A DNA stretch of 64,000 bases, taken from positions 1,942,726-2,006,725 of the forward strand of contig NC_090011.1 of the NCBI RefSeq assembly GCF_036417845.1. The letters are read 5' to 3'. A program made the translations under genes and the position numbers. This DNA comes from Apteryx mantelli. Lineage: Eukaryota > Chordata > Aves > Apterygiformes > Apterygidae. The stretch's first letter is position 1, and the number at the start of each line of letters is the position of its first letter. The notes under the pieces were generated by a model. The model worked only from the letters and a program-made list of their open reading frames with translations, was not told where the DNA came from and ran no database searches. Positions 1 to 12,000 of this stretch are shown here, piece after piece.

Positions 1-73
1 GTGGGGGGGGGCCGGGGGGCAGGAACGGCCGCTCGTAGCCCCCCGGCCCCAGGCGGTGGCCCTCGAAGGTCGC
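1..73 (-). CDS. SHANK1: SHANK1 proline-rich exon, 5' end only
   Basis: After acceptor GCGCAG the frame reads ATFEGHRLGPGGYERPFLPP, matching the start of the SHANK1 proline-rich region (YERPSFLPPGP in mammals). In mammals this is a very large exon; it continues past base 1. Confidence 0.9.
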
Positions 74-3000
74 CTGCGCCACGGCCCGTCTCAGCCCCCG
101 CCGGGGCCCAGGCGTCCGGGCGCCCCCCCCACCCCGAACCCCCCCCAAACCCCCCCACGGCCGGGGCCCAGGCGTCCGGGTGCCCCCGAACCCCCCCCAA
201 CTGGGGCCCAGGTGTCCGGGTGCCCCCAGCCCCCCCCTGCACCCGCCGGGGCCCAGGCGTCCGGGTGCCCTCAACCCCCCCCCCCAAACTGGGGCCCAGG
301 CGTCCGGGCCCCCCCCCCCCCATCTCCCCACTGGGGCCCAGGCGTCCGGGTGCCCCCAACCCCCAAGGCACCCAGCCCCCCCCAGCCCCTCCCCCCTCCC
401 CCCAAGGGGCCCAGGCATCCGGGAACCCCCCAACCCCCCCTGACTGGGGCCCAGGCATCCGGGTGCCCCCAAAACCCCCCCCCGACCGGGGCCCAGGCGT
501 CCGGGAGCCCCCCAACCCCCCCCCACCCACTGGGGCCCAGGCGTCCGGGCGCCCCTGAACCCCCCCCGAACAGGGCCCAGGTGTCCGGGCGCCCCCCGAA
601 CCCCCCCGTATGGGGCCCAGGCGTCCGGGTGCCCTCAACCCCCAAGGCACCCAGCCCCCCCCAGCCCCTCCCCCCTCCCCCCCCCGAATGGGGCCCAGGA
701 GTCCGGGCGCCCCCCCCCCCCCACCTCGGGGCTGAAGTAGCCCCTGGGCCGGGCCTTGCCCAGGGGGGGCAGCGGGGGGGGGGGGCGCCGGCCCCTCGCC
801 CGCCCCGATGCTCTGCTGCGCCGCCGCCAGGATCTCGTCCAGCTTGTCTGCACCGCGGGGGGGGGCCCAGGCGTCCGGGCGCCGCCGGCACCGGGGGGGT
901 CCCCGCCCCCCCCCCCCCCCACACCCACCAGGTGTCCAAGGGGCCCAGGCGTCCAGGGATCCCTTCCCCCCCCCCAACCAGGGACCCCCCCCCCCACCAA
1001 GGGACCCAGGTGTCCGGGGGGCCCAGGCGTCCGGGACTCCTCTCCATCCCCCCCCCCCCCCAAGGGAACCCAGGTGTGAGGGGCCCAGGCGTCCGGGACC
1101 CCTCTCCATCCCCCCCCAAGGGGACCCAGGTGTCCGGGGCGCCCAGGTGTCCGGGGATCCCTTCCCCCTCCCCCCACCAGGGGCCCAGGTGTCCAGGGGG
1201 CCCAGGCGTCCGGGGATCCCTTCTTCCCTCCCTCCGGGGATCCAGGCATCTGGGGGCCCAGGCGTCCGGGGATCCCCTCCCCCCCCCCCCAAGGGACCCA
1301 GGTGTCCGGGGGGCCCAGGCATCCGGGACCCTTCTCCTCCCCCCCCCCAAGGGGACCCAGGTGTCCGGGGGGCCCAGGCATCCGGGACCCTTCTCCTCCC
1401 CCCCCCAAGGGGACCCAGGTGTCCGGGGGGCCCAGGCGTCCGGCCCCCCCCCGCCCCCCCCCCAAGGGGGCCCAGGCGTCCGGGCGTACTCAGCGCCATC
1501 TGATAGACCGTCCGCTTCTTCTCGGTGGCCGAGGTCGGCTCGAAGTCTGGGGGGGCGCAAAGGGGGGGGGGCGCAAAGGGGGGGGGGTTGGGGGCGCGCT
1601 CGGGGGGGCTGCGGGGTGCTGGGGGGTGCTGGGGGGGGTCCTGAGGGTGCTATAGGGTGCTACGTGGTGCTGAGGGGGTGCTATAGGGTGCTGGTTGGGT
1701 GCTGTAGGTGCTATAGGGTGCTGGGAGGGTGCTATAGGGAGCTGGGGGGGGTGCTATAGGGTGCTGTAGGTGTTATAGGGTGCTGCAGGGTGCTATAGGG
1801 TGCTGGGGGGGTTACGAGAGACGCTATAGGGTGCTGCAGGGTGCTGGGGGTTGCTATAGGGTGCTGTAAGTGCTATAGGGTGCTGCGGGGGGGCCATAGG
1901 GGCGTGCGAGGGTGGCCGGGGGGGGGGGGGCAGAGACCGTGAGCCACGCGAGGAGGGCGACGGGGGTGCGAGGAGGTGCGATGGGGGTGCGATGGGTGTG
2001 CAAGGGCGCAACGGGTGTGCGAGGGGTGTGCAAAGAGTGCGCAAGGGTGCAAGGGGTGTGCGAGGGGCGTGCGAGGGGCGTGCAAAGAGTGGGGGGGCGC
2101 GATGAGTGTGCAAGGGGCGCGATGGCTGTGCAAGGGCGCGACGGGTGTGCAAGGGGTGCACAACGGGTGTGCAAGGGTGCGGCGGGTGTGCAAAGAGGGT
2201 GCAAGGGGCGTGCGAGGGGGCGTGCAAAGAGTGGGGGGGCGCGATGAGTGTGCAATGGTGCGACGGGCGTGCAAGGGCGCAACGAGTGTGCGAGGGCTCG
2301 GTGAGTGTGCGAGGGGTGTGCGAGGGCGCAACGAGTGTGCAAGGGGGTGCACGGGGGGGGGGGTCCAGCCGTGCCCGGGCGGACATGCCGGGGGGGGGGT
2401 GGGCGTGCAAGAGGCGTGTGCAAGAGGCGTGTGCGAGAGGCGTGTGCGAGGCGTGTGCAAGAGGCGTGTGCGAGGCGTGTGCGTGTGCCCCCCCCGCCTC
2501 CCCCCCCCCCCCCCACTCACCGCTGCGCTTCTTCCAGGGCGAGACTGGGGAGACACCAGAGGCCGTTACCGGGGGGGGGGGGGGGGCCGGGGAGAGGGGG
2601 GGGTCCCGAGGGGTCGTGGGGAGTCACGGGGGGGGTCACGGGGGGGGTCACGGGGGGGAGGGTTGGGGGACCCCCCCAGGGCCCCCCCCAACTTACCCTT
2701 CTCCACTGGGGCCGGCAGCAGCGGGGGAGGGGGGGGAGAGAGAGGTTAGAGCCCCCCCCCCACCAGGGACCCCCCAAATCCTCCCCCCACCAGGGACCCC
2801 CCAAATTCCCCCCCCCACCAGGTACCCCCCAAATCCCCCCCCCCACCTGGGACCCCCCCAAATTCCCCCCCCACACCTGGGACCCCCCCAAATTCCCCCC
2901 CCACCAGGGACCCCCCGAACCCCCCCGGTGACCCCAGGGCCCCCCCCAAGACCCCCCTGGGGACCCCAAAGACCCCCCAGATCCCTCCAGGGACCCTTCA

Positions 3001-6000
3001 ACCCCCCCCAGACCCCCCCCCCCAAAAATCCTCAGGGGACCCCGAAACCCCCCTGGAGGCCCCAGGGACACCCCCCAGGACCCCCAACCTCCCCCAGGGA
3101 CCCCCCAAAACCCTCAGGGGACCCCAAACCCCCCCATGGGCACCCCAAGACCCCCCAAACCCCCCAGGGACCCCCCAAAACCCCCTCAGTGTCCCCAAGG
3201 CCCCCCCAACCCCCCCAGGAGCCCCCCAAAACCCTCAGGGGACCCCAAACCACCCCATGGGCACCCCAAGACCCCCCAAACGCCCCCCAGAAGCCCCCCA
3301 AAACCCTCAGGGGACCACAAAACCCCCCTTCAAGACCCCAGAGACCCCCCCAAAATCCCCAGGGGACCCCAAAACCCCCTCGGGGTCCCCAAAAACCCCA
3401 ATCCCCCCCCCAGGGACCCCCCCAAACCCCCCTCGGGGTCCCCAAACCCCCCTAGAGACCCCCAGCGACACACACCCCTCCCCCGCGACCCAGGCCCGGG
3501 CCCAGGCGTCCTGGACGGGGAAGGGGGGGGCCCAGGCGTCCGGGGAGGGGCCCAGGCGTCCGGGCACCCACCCATCTCCTCCAGCTCCGACGTCATGGAC
3601 TTGGAGCGCAGCGAGATGGCCGGAGCCGGCAGGCGCTTGGGCTGCTGGGGGGCCGCTGGGGGGGGGGGCAGGGGGTTGGAGGGGGGGGTGTCAGCGCCCT
3701 GGGGGGGCCCAGGCGTCCGGGGGGCCCAGGCGTCCGGGGACTCACCCCCCACGTACCCCAGGGGCCCAGGTGTCCGGGGGGCCCAGGCGTCCGGGGACCT
3801 GCCCCCATGCACCCCGGGGGCCCAGGTGTCCGGGGGGCCCAGGCGTCCGGGGACCTGCCCCCATGCACCCCAGGGGCCCAGGCATCCGGGGACCGACCCA
3901 GGGGACCCAGGCGTCCAGGGGGCCCAGGCATCCGGGGACCTGCCCCCACGCACCCCGAGGACCCAGGCATCTGGGGGCCCAGGCGTCCGGGGGGCCCAGG
4001 CATCCGGGGACCTGCCCCCATTCACCCCGAGGACCCAGGCATCTGGGGGCCCAGGCGTCCGGGGGGCCCAGGCATCCGGGGACCTGCCCCCATTCACCCC
4101 GAGGACCCAGGCGTCCGGGGGGCCCAGGCGTCCGGGACCCCCCCACGAGGGACCCAGGCATCCGGGGGCCCAGGCGTCCGGGGACCCACCTCCATGCACC
4201 CCGGGGACCCAGGCATCTGGGGGGCCCAGGCATCCGGGCACCCACTCTGGGGGCCCAGGCGTCCGGGGACTCCCCCAGGGGCCCAGGCGTCTGGGGGATC
4301 CACCCCCATTCACCCCGGGGACCCAGGTGTCCGGGGGGGCCCAGGCATCCGGGGACCGACCCAGGGGGCCCAGGCGTCCGGGCGCCCCCCCCGCACCCCC
4401 CCCACCCCCCCGGCAGCGGGCCCAGGCGTCCGGGTACCCCGGCGGCGGGGGCCCTCCGGGGCCTCGGGGTGCCGCGTCACCATGACGACCTTGACGACGA
4501 GGCTGTTGCCGCCCTGGCGGATCATGTTAACGACCTGCCGGTGCCCGACCTTGACCACGTTCTGCCCGTTCACCTGCCGGCCCCGCGCACGCGTGTCACA
4601 CGCCTGGCACACGCGTGTCACCCGCCTCGGCACACGCCTCGGCACGCCAGATCCCCCCCGCACCGGCCGCTCCTGCAGCCCGCAAGCATGTTGTAGGCGT
4701 GTGACATGCGTGTGCATGCGTGTGCATGCGTGTGCATGCGTGTTACACGCGTGTTCAGGCGTGTAGCACCTCAACGAGGCGGTTGTCCACATGCAGCCCG
4801 GCCCGCCTGCACCCGTGCCGCCCCGACGCGTGTACGTTGGTGCATACTTATGCACGCGTGTGCATGCATGTGCACCCATGTGGAGGCGTGTGCATGTGTG
4901 TTACATGCGTGTTCAGGCGTGTAGCACCTCAACGAGGTGGTCACCCACATGCAGCCCGGCCCGCCTGCACCCGTGCTGCCCCGACGCCCCGGCGCGTGCA
5001 CGCTGGTGCATGCTTGTGCACGCATGTGCACACGTGTGCATGCATGTGGAGGCATGTGGAGGCGTGTGCATGCGTGTTCCATGCGTGTTCAGGCGTGTGG
5101 CACCTCGAGGAGGCAGTCGCTCATGTGCAGCCCAGCCCACCTGCACCCGTGCCGCCCCGATGCCCCAGCGCGTGCACGCTGGTGCATGCTTGAACACGCG
5201 TGTGCATGCATGTGCACCCATGTGGAGGTGTGTGCATGTGTGCTACACACGTGTTCAGGCGTGTAGCACCTCAACGAGGCGGTTGTCCACGTGCAGCCCG
5301 GCCCGCCTGCACCCATGCCACCCCAACACCCCGGTGTGTGCACGCTGGTGCATGCGTGTGCATGCGTGTGGAGGCATGTGCATGTGTGTGCATGCATGTT
5401 CATGCATGTTACATGCATGTCCAGGCGTGCAGCACCTCAACGAGGCGGTCGCCCACATGCAGCCCGGCCCGCCTGCACCCGTGCCACCCTGACGCCCTGG
5501 CACGTGCACGCTGGTGCATGCTTGAGCACGTGTGTGCACGCGTGTGCATGTGTGTGGAGGCGTGTGGAGGCGTGTTCCGCGCGCGTTCAGCACCTCGATG
5601 AGGAAGTCGCCCATGCGCAGCCCGGCCCGCCAGGCCACGCCGCCCTCGTCCACCGACTCCAGGTACTGCAGGGCCGGGAAGGCCGGCGTCGGCGTGAACT
5701 CCTCGATGGGGGTCTGCGCTGTGGGGGGGGAGGGGGGGGGGTGGCCCGTCACCTCTGGGGACCCTTCGGGGACCCCCGGGACCCCCCGGGACCTCCAGAC
5801 CCTCCAGGACACCCCGGAGACCCCATAGCACCACCAAAACCCACCCTAGGCCACCCAGAACCCCCCCGAGACCCCCCAGAACCTCCCCAGAGACCCATAG
5901 GACTCCTCCATGGCCTCCTCAGAGATCCTCAGGGACCCCTAAGATCCCCCCCAGGACCCTCAGGGCTCCCAAGAGACCCCAAAGACCCCAGAAACCCACC

Positions 6001-9000
6001 AGAGACCCTCCAGGACTACCAAAACCCCACCAGAACCTCCCAGAGACCCCCAGGACTCCCCCAAAGACCCTCCAGGATGATCAAGACCCCCCCAGACCCC
6101 CCCAGAGACCCTCAGGGATCCCCAGGACCCCTAAGAGATCCCCCACAACCACCAAGACCCACCCAGGGCCACCCAGAGACTCTCAGGGACCCTCCAGAGA
6201 CCCCCAGGATCCCCCCAGGACTCCACAGAGATCCTCAGGGACCCCAACACCCCCCAGGACCTTCAGGGCTCCCAAGAGAACCACCAGGACCACCAAGAAC
6301 CCCTCCAGAGCCACCCAGAGACCTCCCGGGACCCCAAGGACCCCCCCCCAGTGACCTCAGAACCCCCCCAGACACCTCCAGCATGCCCTCAGAGACCCTC
6401 CAGGACCCCCAAGAGGTCCTCCAGGACCACCAGAACCTCCCCAAGGCCACCCAAAGACCCCCAGGGCACCTCCAGAGACCCTCAGGACCCCCGAGAGGTC
6501 CTCCAGGACCACCAAGACACCTCCAGGCTACCCAGAGACCACACAAGACCTCCTCAGAGTCCCAGAAGATCCCCCAGGACCCCCCCAGAGACCCTCAGGA
6601 CCCTCGAGAGGTCCTCCAGGACCACCAGGAACCTCCCCAAGGCCACCCAAAGACCCCCAGGGCACCTCCAGAGACCCTCAGGACCCCCGAGAGGCCCCCA
6701 GGACCACCAAGACACCTCCAGGCTACCCAGAACCACACAAGACCTCCTCAGAGACCCAGAAGATCCCCAGGACCCCCCAGAGACCCTCAGGACCCTCGAG
6801 AGGTCCTCCAGGACCACCAAGACACCTCCAGGCTCCCCAGAGGCCCCCTAGGATCTCCTCAGGGACCCCCCAAGAACCTCCGAAAGACCCACCAGGACCA
6901 CCAGGAACCTCCCAAGGCCACCCAAAGACCCTCGGGGACTGCCAGGAGATGCCCCAGGACCCCCAAGAACCTCCTGCAGGCCACCCAGAGACCCCCCCCC
7001 CCCAAGGGACACGTGGGGACCCCCCCCCCCGGCCCCCACGCTCACCCTTGGCCCCGCGGAGGACGAAGCCGAAGCCCTCGTTGTCCTTCTTCTGCAGCAA
7101 AACGGTCTTCTCCTTAATGATGTAATCGCTGTGGGACACGGGGGACACGGGGGAACATGGGGGGACATGGAGGGACATGGGGGATACGGGGGGACATGGA
7201 GGGACATGGAGGGACATGGAGGGACATGAGGGACATGGGGGACATGGGGGACATGGGGGGACATGGAGGGACATGGAGGACATGGGGGACATGGAGGGAC
7301 ATGGGGGGACATGGGGGACATGGGGGGACATGGAGGGACATGGGGGGACATGGGGGACATGGGGGGACATGGGGGACATGGAGGGACATGGGGGGACACA
7401 GAGGTGACTGAGGGTCCCAGCTGTCCCCGTCCCCACACCGTGTCCCCAACCCGCAGCGAGTTCCCCGTGCTCAGCCCATGCGTGTGCTCGCCCGGCGCAT
7501 CCGGGGTGACACGCGTGTGCGGGGCCGGTCCGGGCCGTCACGTGTCCCCCTGGGGACAGTGGGGGGGGGACACGGAGGGGGGGGACACGGTGGCCCCGGT
7601 GCAGGGGGAGCCCAGGGCTGCGGGGAGCCGAGGGACAGGGACACGGTGGAGGCCACAGCTGGGACATCCATGGGGACAGGGTTGGGGACAGGGATGGGGA
7701 TCCCATGGAGACAGAGATGGGGACAAGCTTGGGACAGGGCATAGGACAGGGGTGGTCACAGGGATAGGGACCTCCATGGGGACAAGGTTGGGGACAAAGT
7801 TGGGCACAGGGATGGGACAGGGTTGGGAACAAGGATGGGGATCCCATGGAGACAGAGATGGGGACAAGCTTGGGGACAGGGCATAGGACAGGGGTGGTCA
7901 CAGGGATGGGGACCTCCATGGGGACAAGGTTGGGGACAAAGTTGGGCACAGGGATGGGACAGGGTTGGGAACAAGGATGGGGATCCCATGGAGACAGGGA
8001 TGGGGATCCCATGGGGACAGGGTTGGGGACAGGGATGGGGACAGAGATGGGGATCCCATGGAGACAGGGATGGGGACAGGGTTGGGGACAAGCTTGGGGA
8101 CAGGGCATAGGACAGGGATGGTCACAGGGTTGGGGACCTCCATGGGACAAGGTTGGGGACAGGGTTGGGGACAGGGACGGTCACACAGATGGGCACCCCC
8201 ATGGGGACGAGGGGGATCCTGATGGTGACGGGGCCGGGGACAGGGACGCAGTGGGGACAGGGATGGGGACAGGGATGGGGCCACAGCAAGGTCCCAGGAC
8301 AGGGATACGATGGGGACGGGGACCGGAACGGGACGGCGCCAGGGACTGTGATGGGACAGGGATGGGGATGGGGACAGGGCCAGCACGGGGGGGGGGGACG
8401 GTGACGGGTGGCAGCGGGTGCCGAAGCCAGCCCTGGGGACGCCGGAATGGGGGGACAACGGAGCCATGGGGACACTGAAACCAGGGGGACGCCGGAGCCG
8501 GGGGGGGGGACACCAAAACCAAGGGGACACCGAAACCGTGGGGACGCCGGAGCCAGGGGGACGCCGGAGCCAGGGACACGGGGACCGGGGGAGGGGAACG
8601 TGCCACAACCAGGGGGACGCCAAAACTGGGGACACCGGAGCGGAGGGGACACCAAAACTGGGGACGTGGGGATGGGGGGGGGGGGGGACATGCCACAGCC
8701 GAGGGGACGCCGAAACTGGGGACACCGGGACCGAGGGGACGCCGGAGCTGGGGGGGGGGGGACACGCAGGGCCGGAGCGGGAGCCATCACGGCCGAGGGG
8801 ACATTGGAGCCGGGGAGGGGACACGCCGCAACCGAGGGGACGCCGGAGCCAGGGGGACACCGGGACCGAGGGGACACCGGAGCCAGGGCCACCGTGGCCG
8901 AGGGGACGCCGGAGCCGGGGGAGGGGGGGACACAGGGCCGGAGCCGTGGCCACCGCGGCCGAGGGGACGCCAGAGCCGGGGACACCGGGACCGAGGGGAC

Positions 9001-12000
9001 ACCGGAGCTGGGGGGGATGCAGGGCCGGAGCCGGGGGGACATTGGGACCAAGGGGACACCAGAGCTGGGGACATTGGAGCTGGGGGGATGCAGGGCCGGA
9101 GCCAGGGATGGCAGACCGAGGGGACACCAGAGCCAGGGCCACCGCGGCCGAGGGGACGCCAGAGCTGGGGACGTTGGAGCCGGGGGGACGCAGGGCCGGA
9201 GCTGGGGACGCCGGGACCGAGGGGACGCCGGAGCCAGGGCCACCGCGGCCGAGGGGACGCCGGAATCGGGGATGCGGGACCGGGGAGGGGACACGCCGCA
9301 ACCAAGGAGCCACCGGAGCCGGGGACGTTGGAGCTGGGGGGACGCAGGCCCAGAGCCGGGGGACGCCGGGACCGAGGGGACGCCGGAGCCAGGGCCACCG
9401 CGGCCGAGGGGACGCCGGAGCCGGGGACGCGGGACCGGGGAGGGGACGCGCCGCAACCGAAAGGCCTCCGGAGCCGGGGGACCACGGGGGCGAGGGGACA
9501 GCGGAGCCGGGGGGCTGCGGGGCGGGCGGATGGCCAGCGCGGTGACAACGACGACGGTGACAACGGTGACGAGGGGGGTGGCCCTACCTGTAGATGTACC
9601 AGACGCTGCGGCGGCGGGGCCCCAGCGCGGGCCAGCTGGAGGAGAGCGGCGCCGAGCCGGGGCGCGGGTCGCCCCGCCGGGCCATGGCCACCCGCCCTGC
9701 CGCATCGCCCGCCGCCCCGGCCCGGCGCCACCGCCGCCACCGCCGCCACCGCCACCCGCCGCCACCCGCCACCCGCCACCCGCCGCCCGCCGCCGCCGCT
9801 GACGGAGCCGTGACGGAGCCGCCGTAACCCCTTCGGCGCCGCCGCTCGCCGCCGCCGCTGCCACCGCCGTGCCGGCATCTGCACCCGCCGCTGCGCCGGC
9901 TCCTGCACCCAGTTCTGCACCGGCTCCTGCACCCACCGCTGCGCCGGCTCCTGCACCCACTTCTGCACCGGCTCCTGCACCCAGTTCTGCACCGGCTCCT
10001 GCACCCACCGCTGCACCGGCTCCTGCACCCACTTCTGCACTGGCTCCTGCACCCAGTTCTGCACCGGCTCCTGCACCCACCGCTGCACCGGCTCCTGCAC
10101 CCACTTCTGCACTGGCTCCTGCACCCAGTTCTGCACCGGCTCCTGCACCCACCGCTGCACCGGCTCCTGCACCCACTTCTGCACCGGCTCCTGCACCCAG
10201 TTCTGCACCGGCTCCTGCACCCACCGCTGTGCCGGCTCCTGCACCCACTTCTGCACCGGCTCCTGCACCCAGTTCTGCACCGGCTCCTGCACCTAGTTCT
10301 GCACCGGCTCCAGCTCCTGCACCCAGATCTGCACCGGCTCCTGCACCCAGGGCTGCACCGGCACCGGCACCCGCTGCCACGCCGGCATCTACACCCAGTT
10401 CTGCACCGGCTCCGGCACCCACTTCTGCACTGGCTCCAGCTCCGGCACCCACCACTGCACTGGCTCCAGCACCCAGGGCTGCACCGGCATCTGCACCCAG
10501 TTCTGCACCAGCTCCTGCACCCACTGCTGCGCTGGCTCCTGCACCCACTTCTGCACCAGCACCGGCACCCGCCACCACCGCGCCGGCTCCGGCATCTGCA
10601 CCCGCTGCCCCTGCACCAGCTCCGGCACCCAGTTCTGCACCGGCTCCTGCACCCGCACCGGCACCCGCCACCACCACCGCACCGGCACCCGCCACCACCA
10701 CTGCACCGGCTCCGGCACCCAGTTCTGCACCAGCTCCTGCACCCGCACCGGCACCCGCCACCACCACCGCACCGGCTCCAGCACCCGCACCGATAGCAGC
10801 ACCCGCATCCGCACCAGCTCCGGCACTTGCACCGGCATCGGCACCCGTGTCCACACCGGCATCTCCACCGGCTCCGGCACCCGCGCCGGCACCCGCACCA
10901 ATACCCGCACCGGCACCCGCGTCGGCTCCGGCACCGGCTCCAGCACCCACAGCAGCTCCGGCACCCGCACCAATATCCACACGGGCACCCACATCGGCTC
11001 CGGCACCCGCATCGCCATCGGCTCCAGTTCCAGCACCGGGATCGGATCCCGTTTCAGCACCGGCTCGGTTCCAGCACCACGTGGCTCCAAGGGGGGACCC
11101 CGAAACCGAGCCAGGGGCACCCCAAATCCAGACGCCGGTGTCGGAGCCACAGGACCCCCCAAAAAGGAGCCGGAGCCAGAGGCGGGGGGACCCCGAAACC
11201 CACCCCCGGGTCGGCCCAGGGACCCCAAAACCAGCCCAGGGACCCCAAAAACCCAACCGAGGTCCCTCAAACCAGCCCGAGAGCCCCCAAACCAGCCTGG
11301 GGTCCCCCAAAACCAGCCCAGGGACCCCAAAACCAGCCCAGGGACCCCCAAAACCAGAATGAGAACCCCCCAAACAGCCCAGAGACCCCCCAAAACCATC
11401 AAGAGAACATCAAAACCAGGCTGGAGACCCCCCCCAAAGCATCATGAGGACCCCACAACCAGACTGAGAACCCCAAGATCATCACAGGGACCCCCAAAAA
11501 CATCAAGGGGACCCCCAAAACTCATCACGGGGACCCCCAAAACCCATCACGAGGACCCCAAAACTAGACTGAGATCCCCCAAATCAGCCAGGTGACCCCC
11601 AAAAACAGCCTGGAGACTCCAAAACACCATCACAGGGACCCCAAAACCAGCCTGGGGACCCCCAAAAACCATCAAGGGGACACCACCACCAGACTGAGAA
11701 CCCCAAGATCAACATGGGGACCCCAAAATTGGGCTGAGAACTCCAAAATCAAACCAGAGACCCCCAAAACCATCACAAGGACCCTAAAACTAGACTGAGA
11801 CTCCCAAGATCAGCCAGGTGACCCCAAAACCAGCCTGGAGACCCCCAAAAACCATCATCAGGGCCCCACAACCAGACTGAGAACCCCAAGACCATCACAG
11901 GGACCCCCCAAGACATCAGGGGACCCCAAAACCCATCACAGGGACGCCAAAACTAGACTGAGAAGCCCAAAAACAGCCAGGTGACCCCAAAACCAGCCTG

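Noticed and set aside
74-1489. CRISPR-like array (short repeat with variable spacers)
   Set aside because: Repeat copies vary, spacers are simple C-rich sequence of uneven length, and the host is clearly a vertebrate gene.
4758-5470. Several extra PDZ exons or a PDZ gene cluster
   Set aside because: Copies cover only the last ~50 bases of exon 15 and lack usable acceptors, so they are repeat units rather than exons.
9871-10320. Silk- or collagen-like structural protein gene
   Set aside because: The repetitive peptide is a product of the nucleotide repeat; no start context, signal peptide or splice logic supports it.
8122-11373. 1083-codon minus-strand open frame and its plus-strand Ala/Pro partner
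   Set aside because: Translation is a pure tandem repeat (GAGAGAELG or APAPAPTS) caused by a 24-base unit without stops. It spans unrelated arrays and the CpG island, and has no conserved domain.
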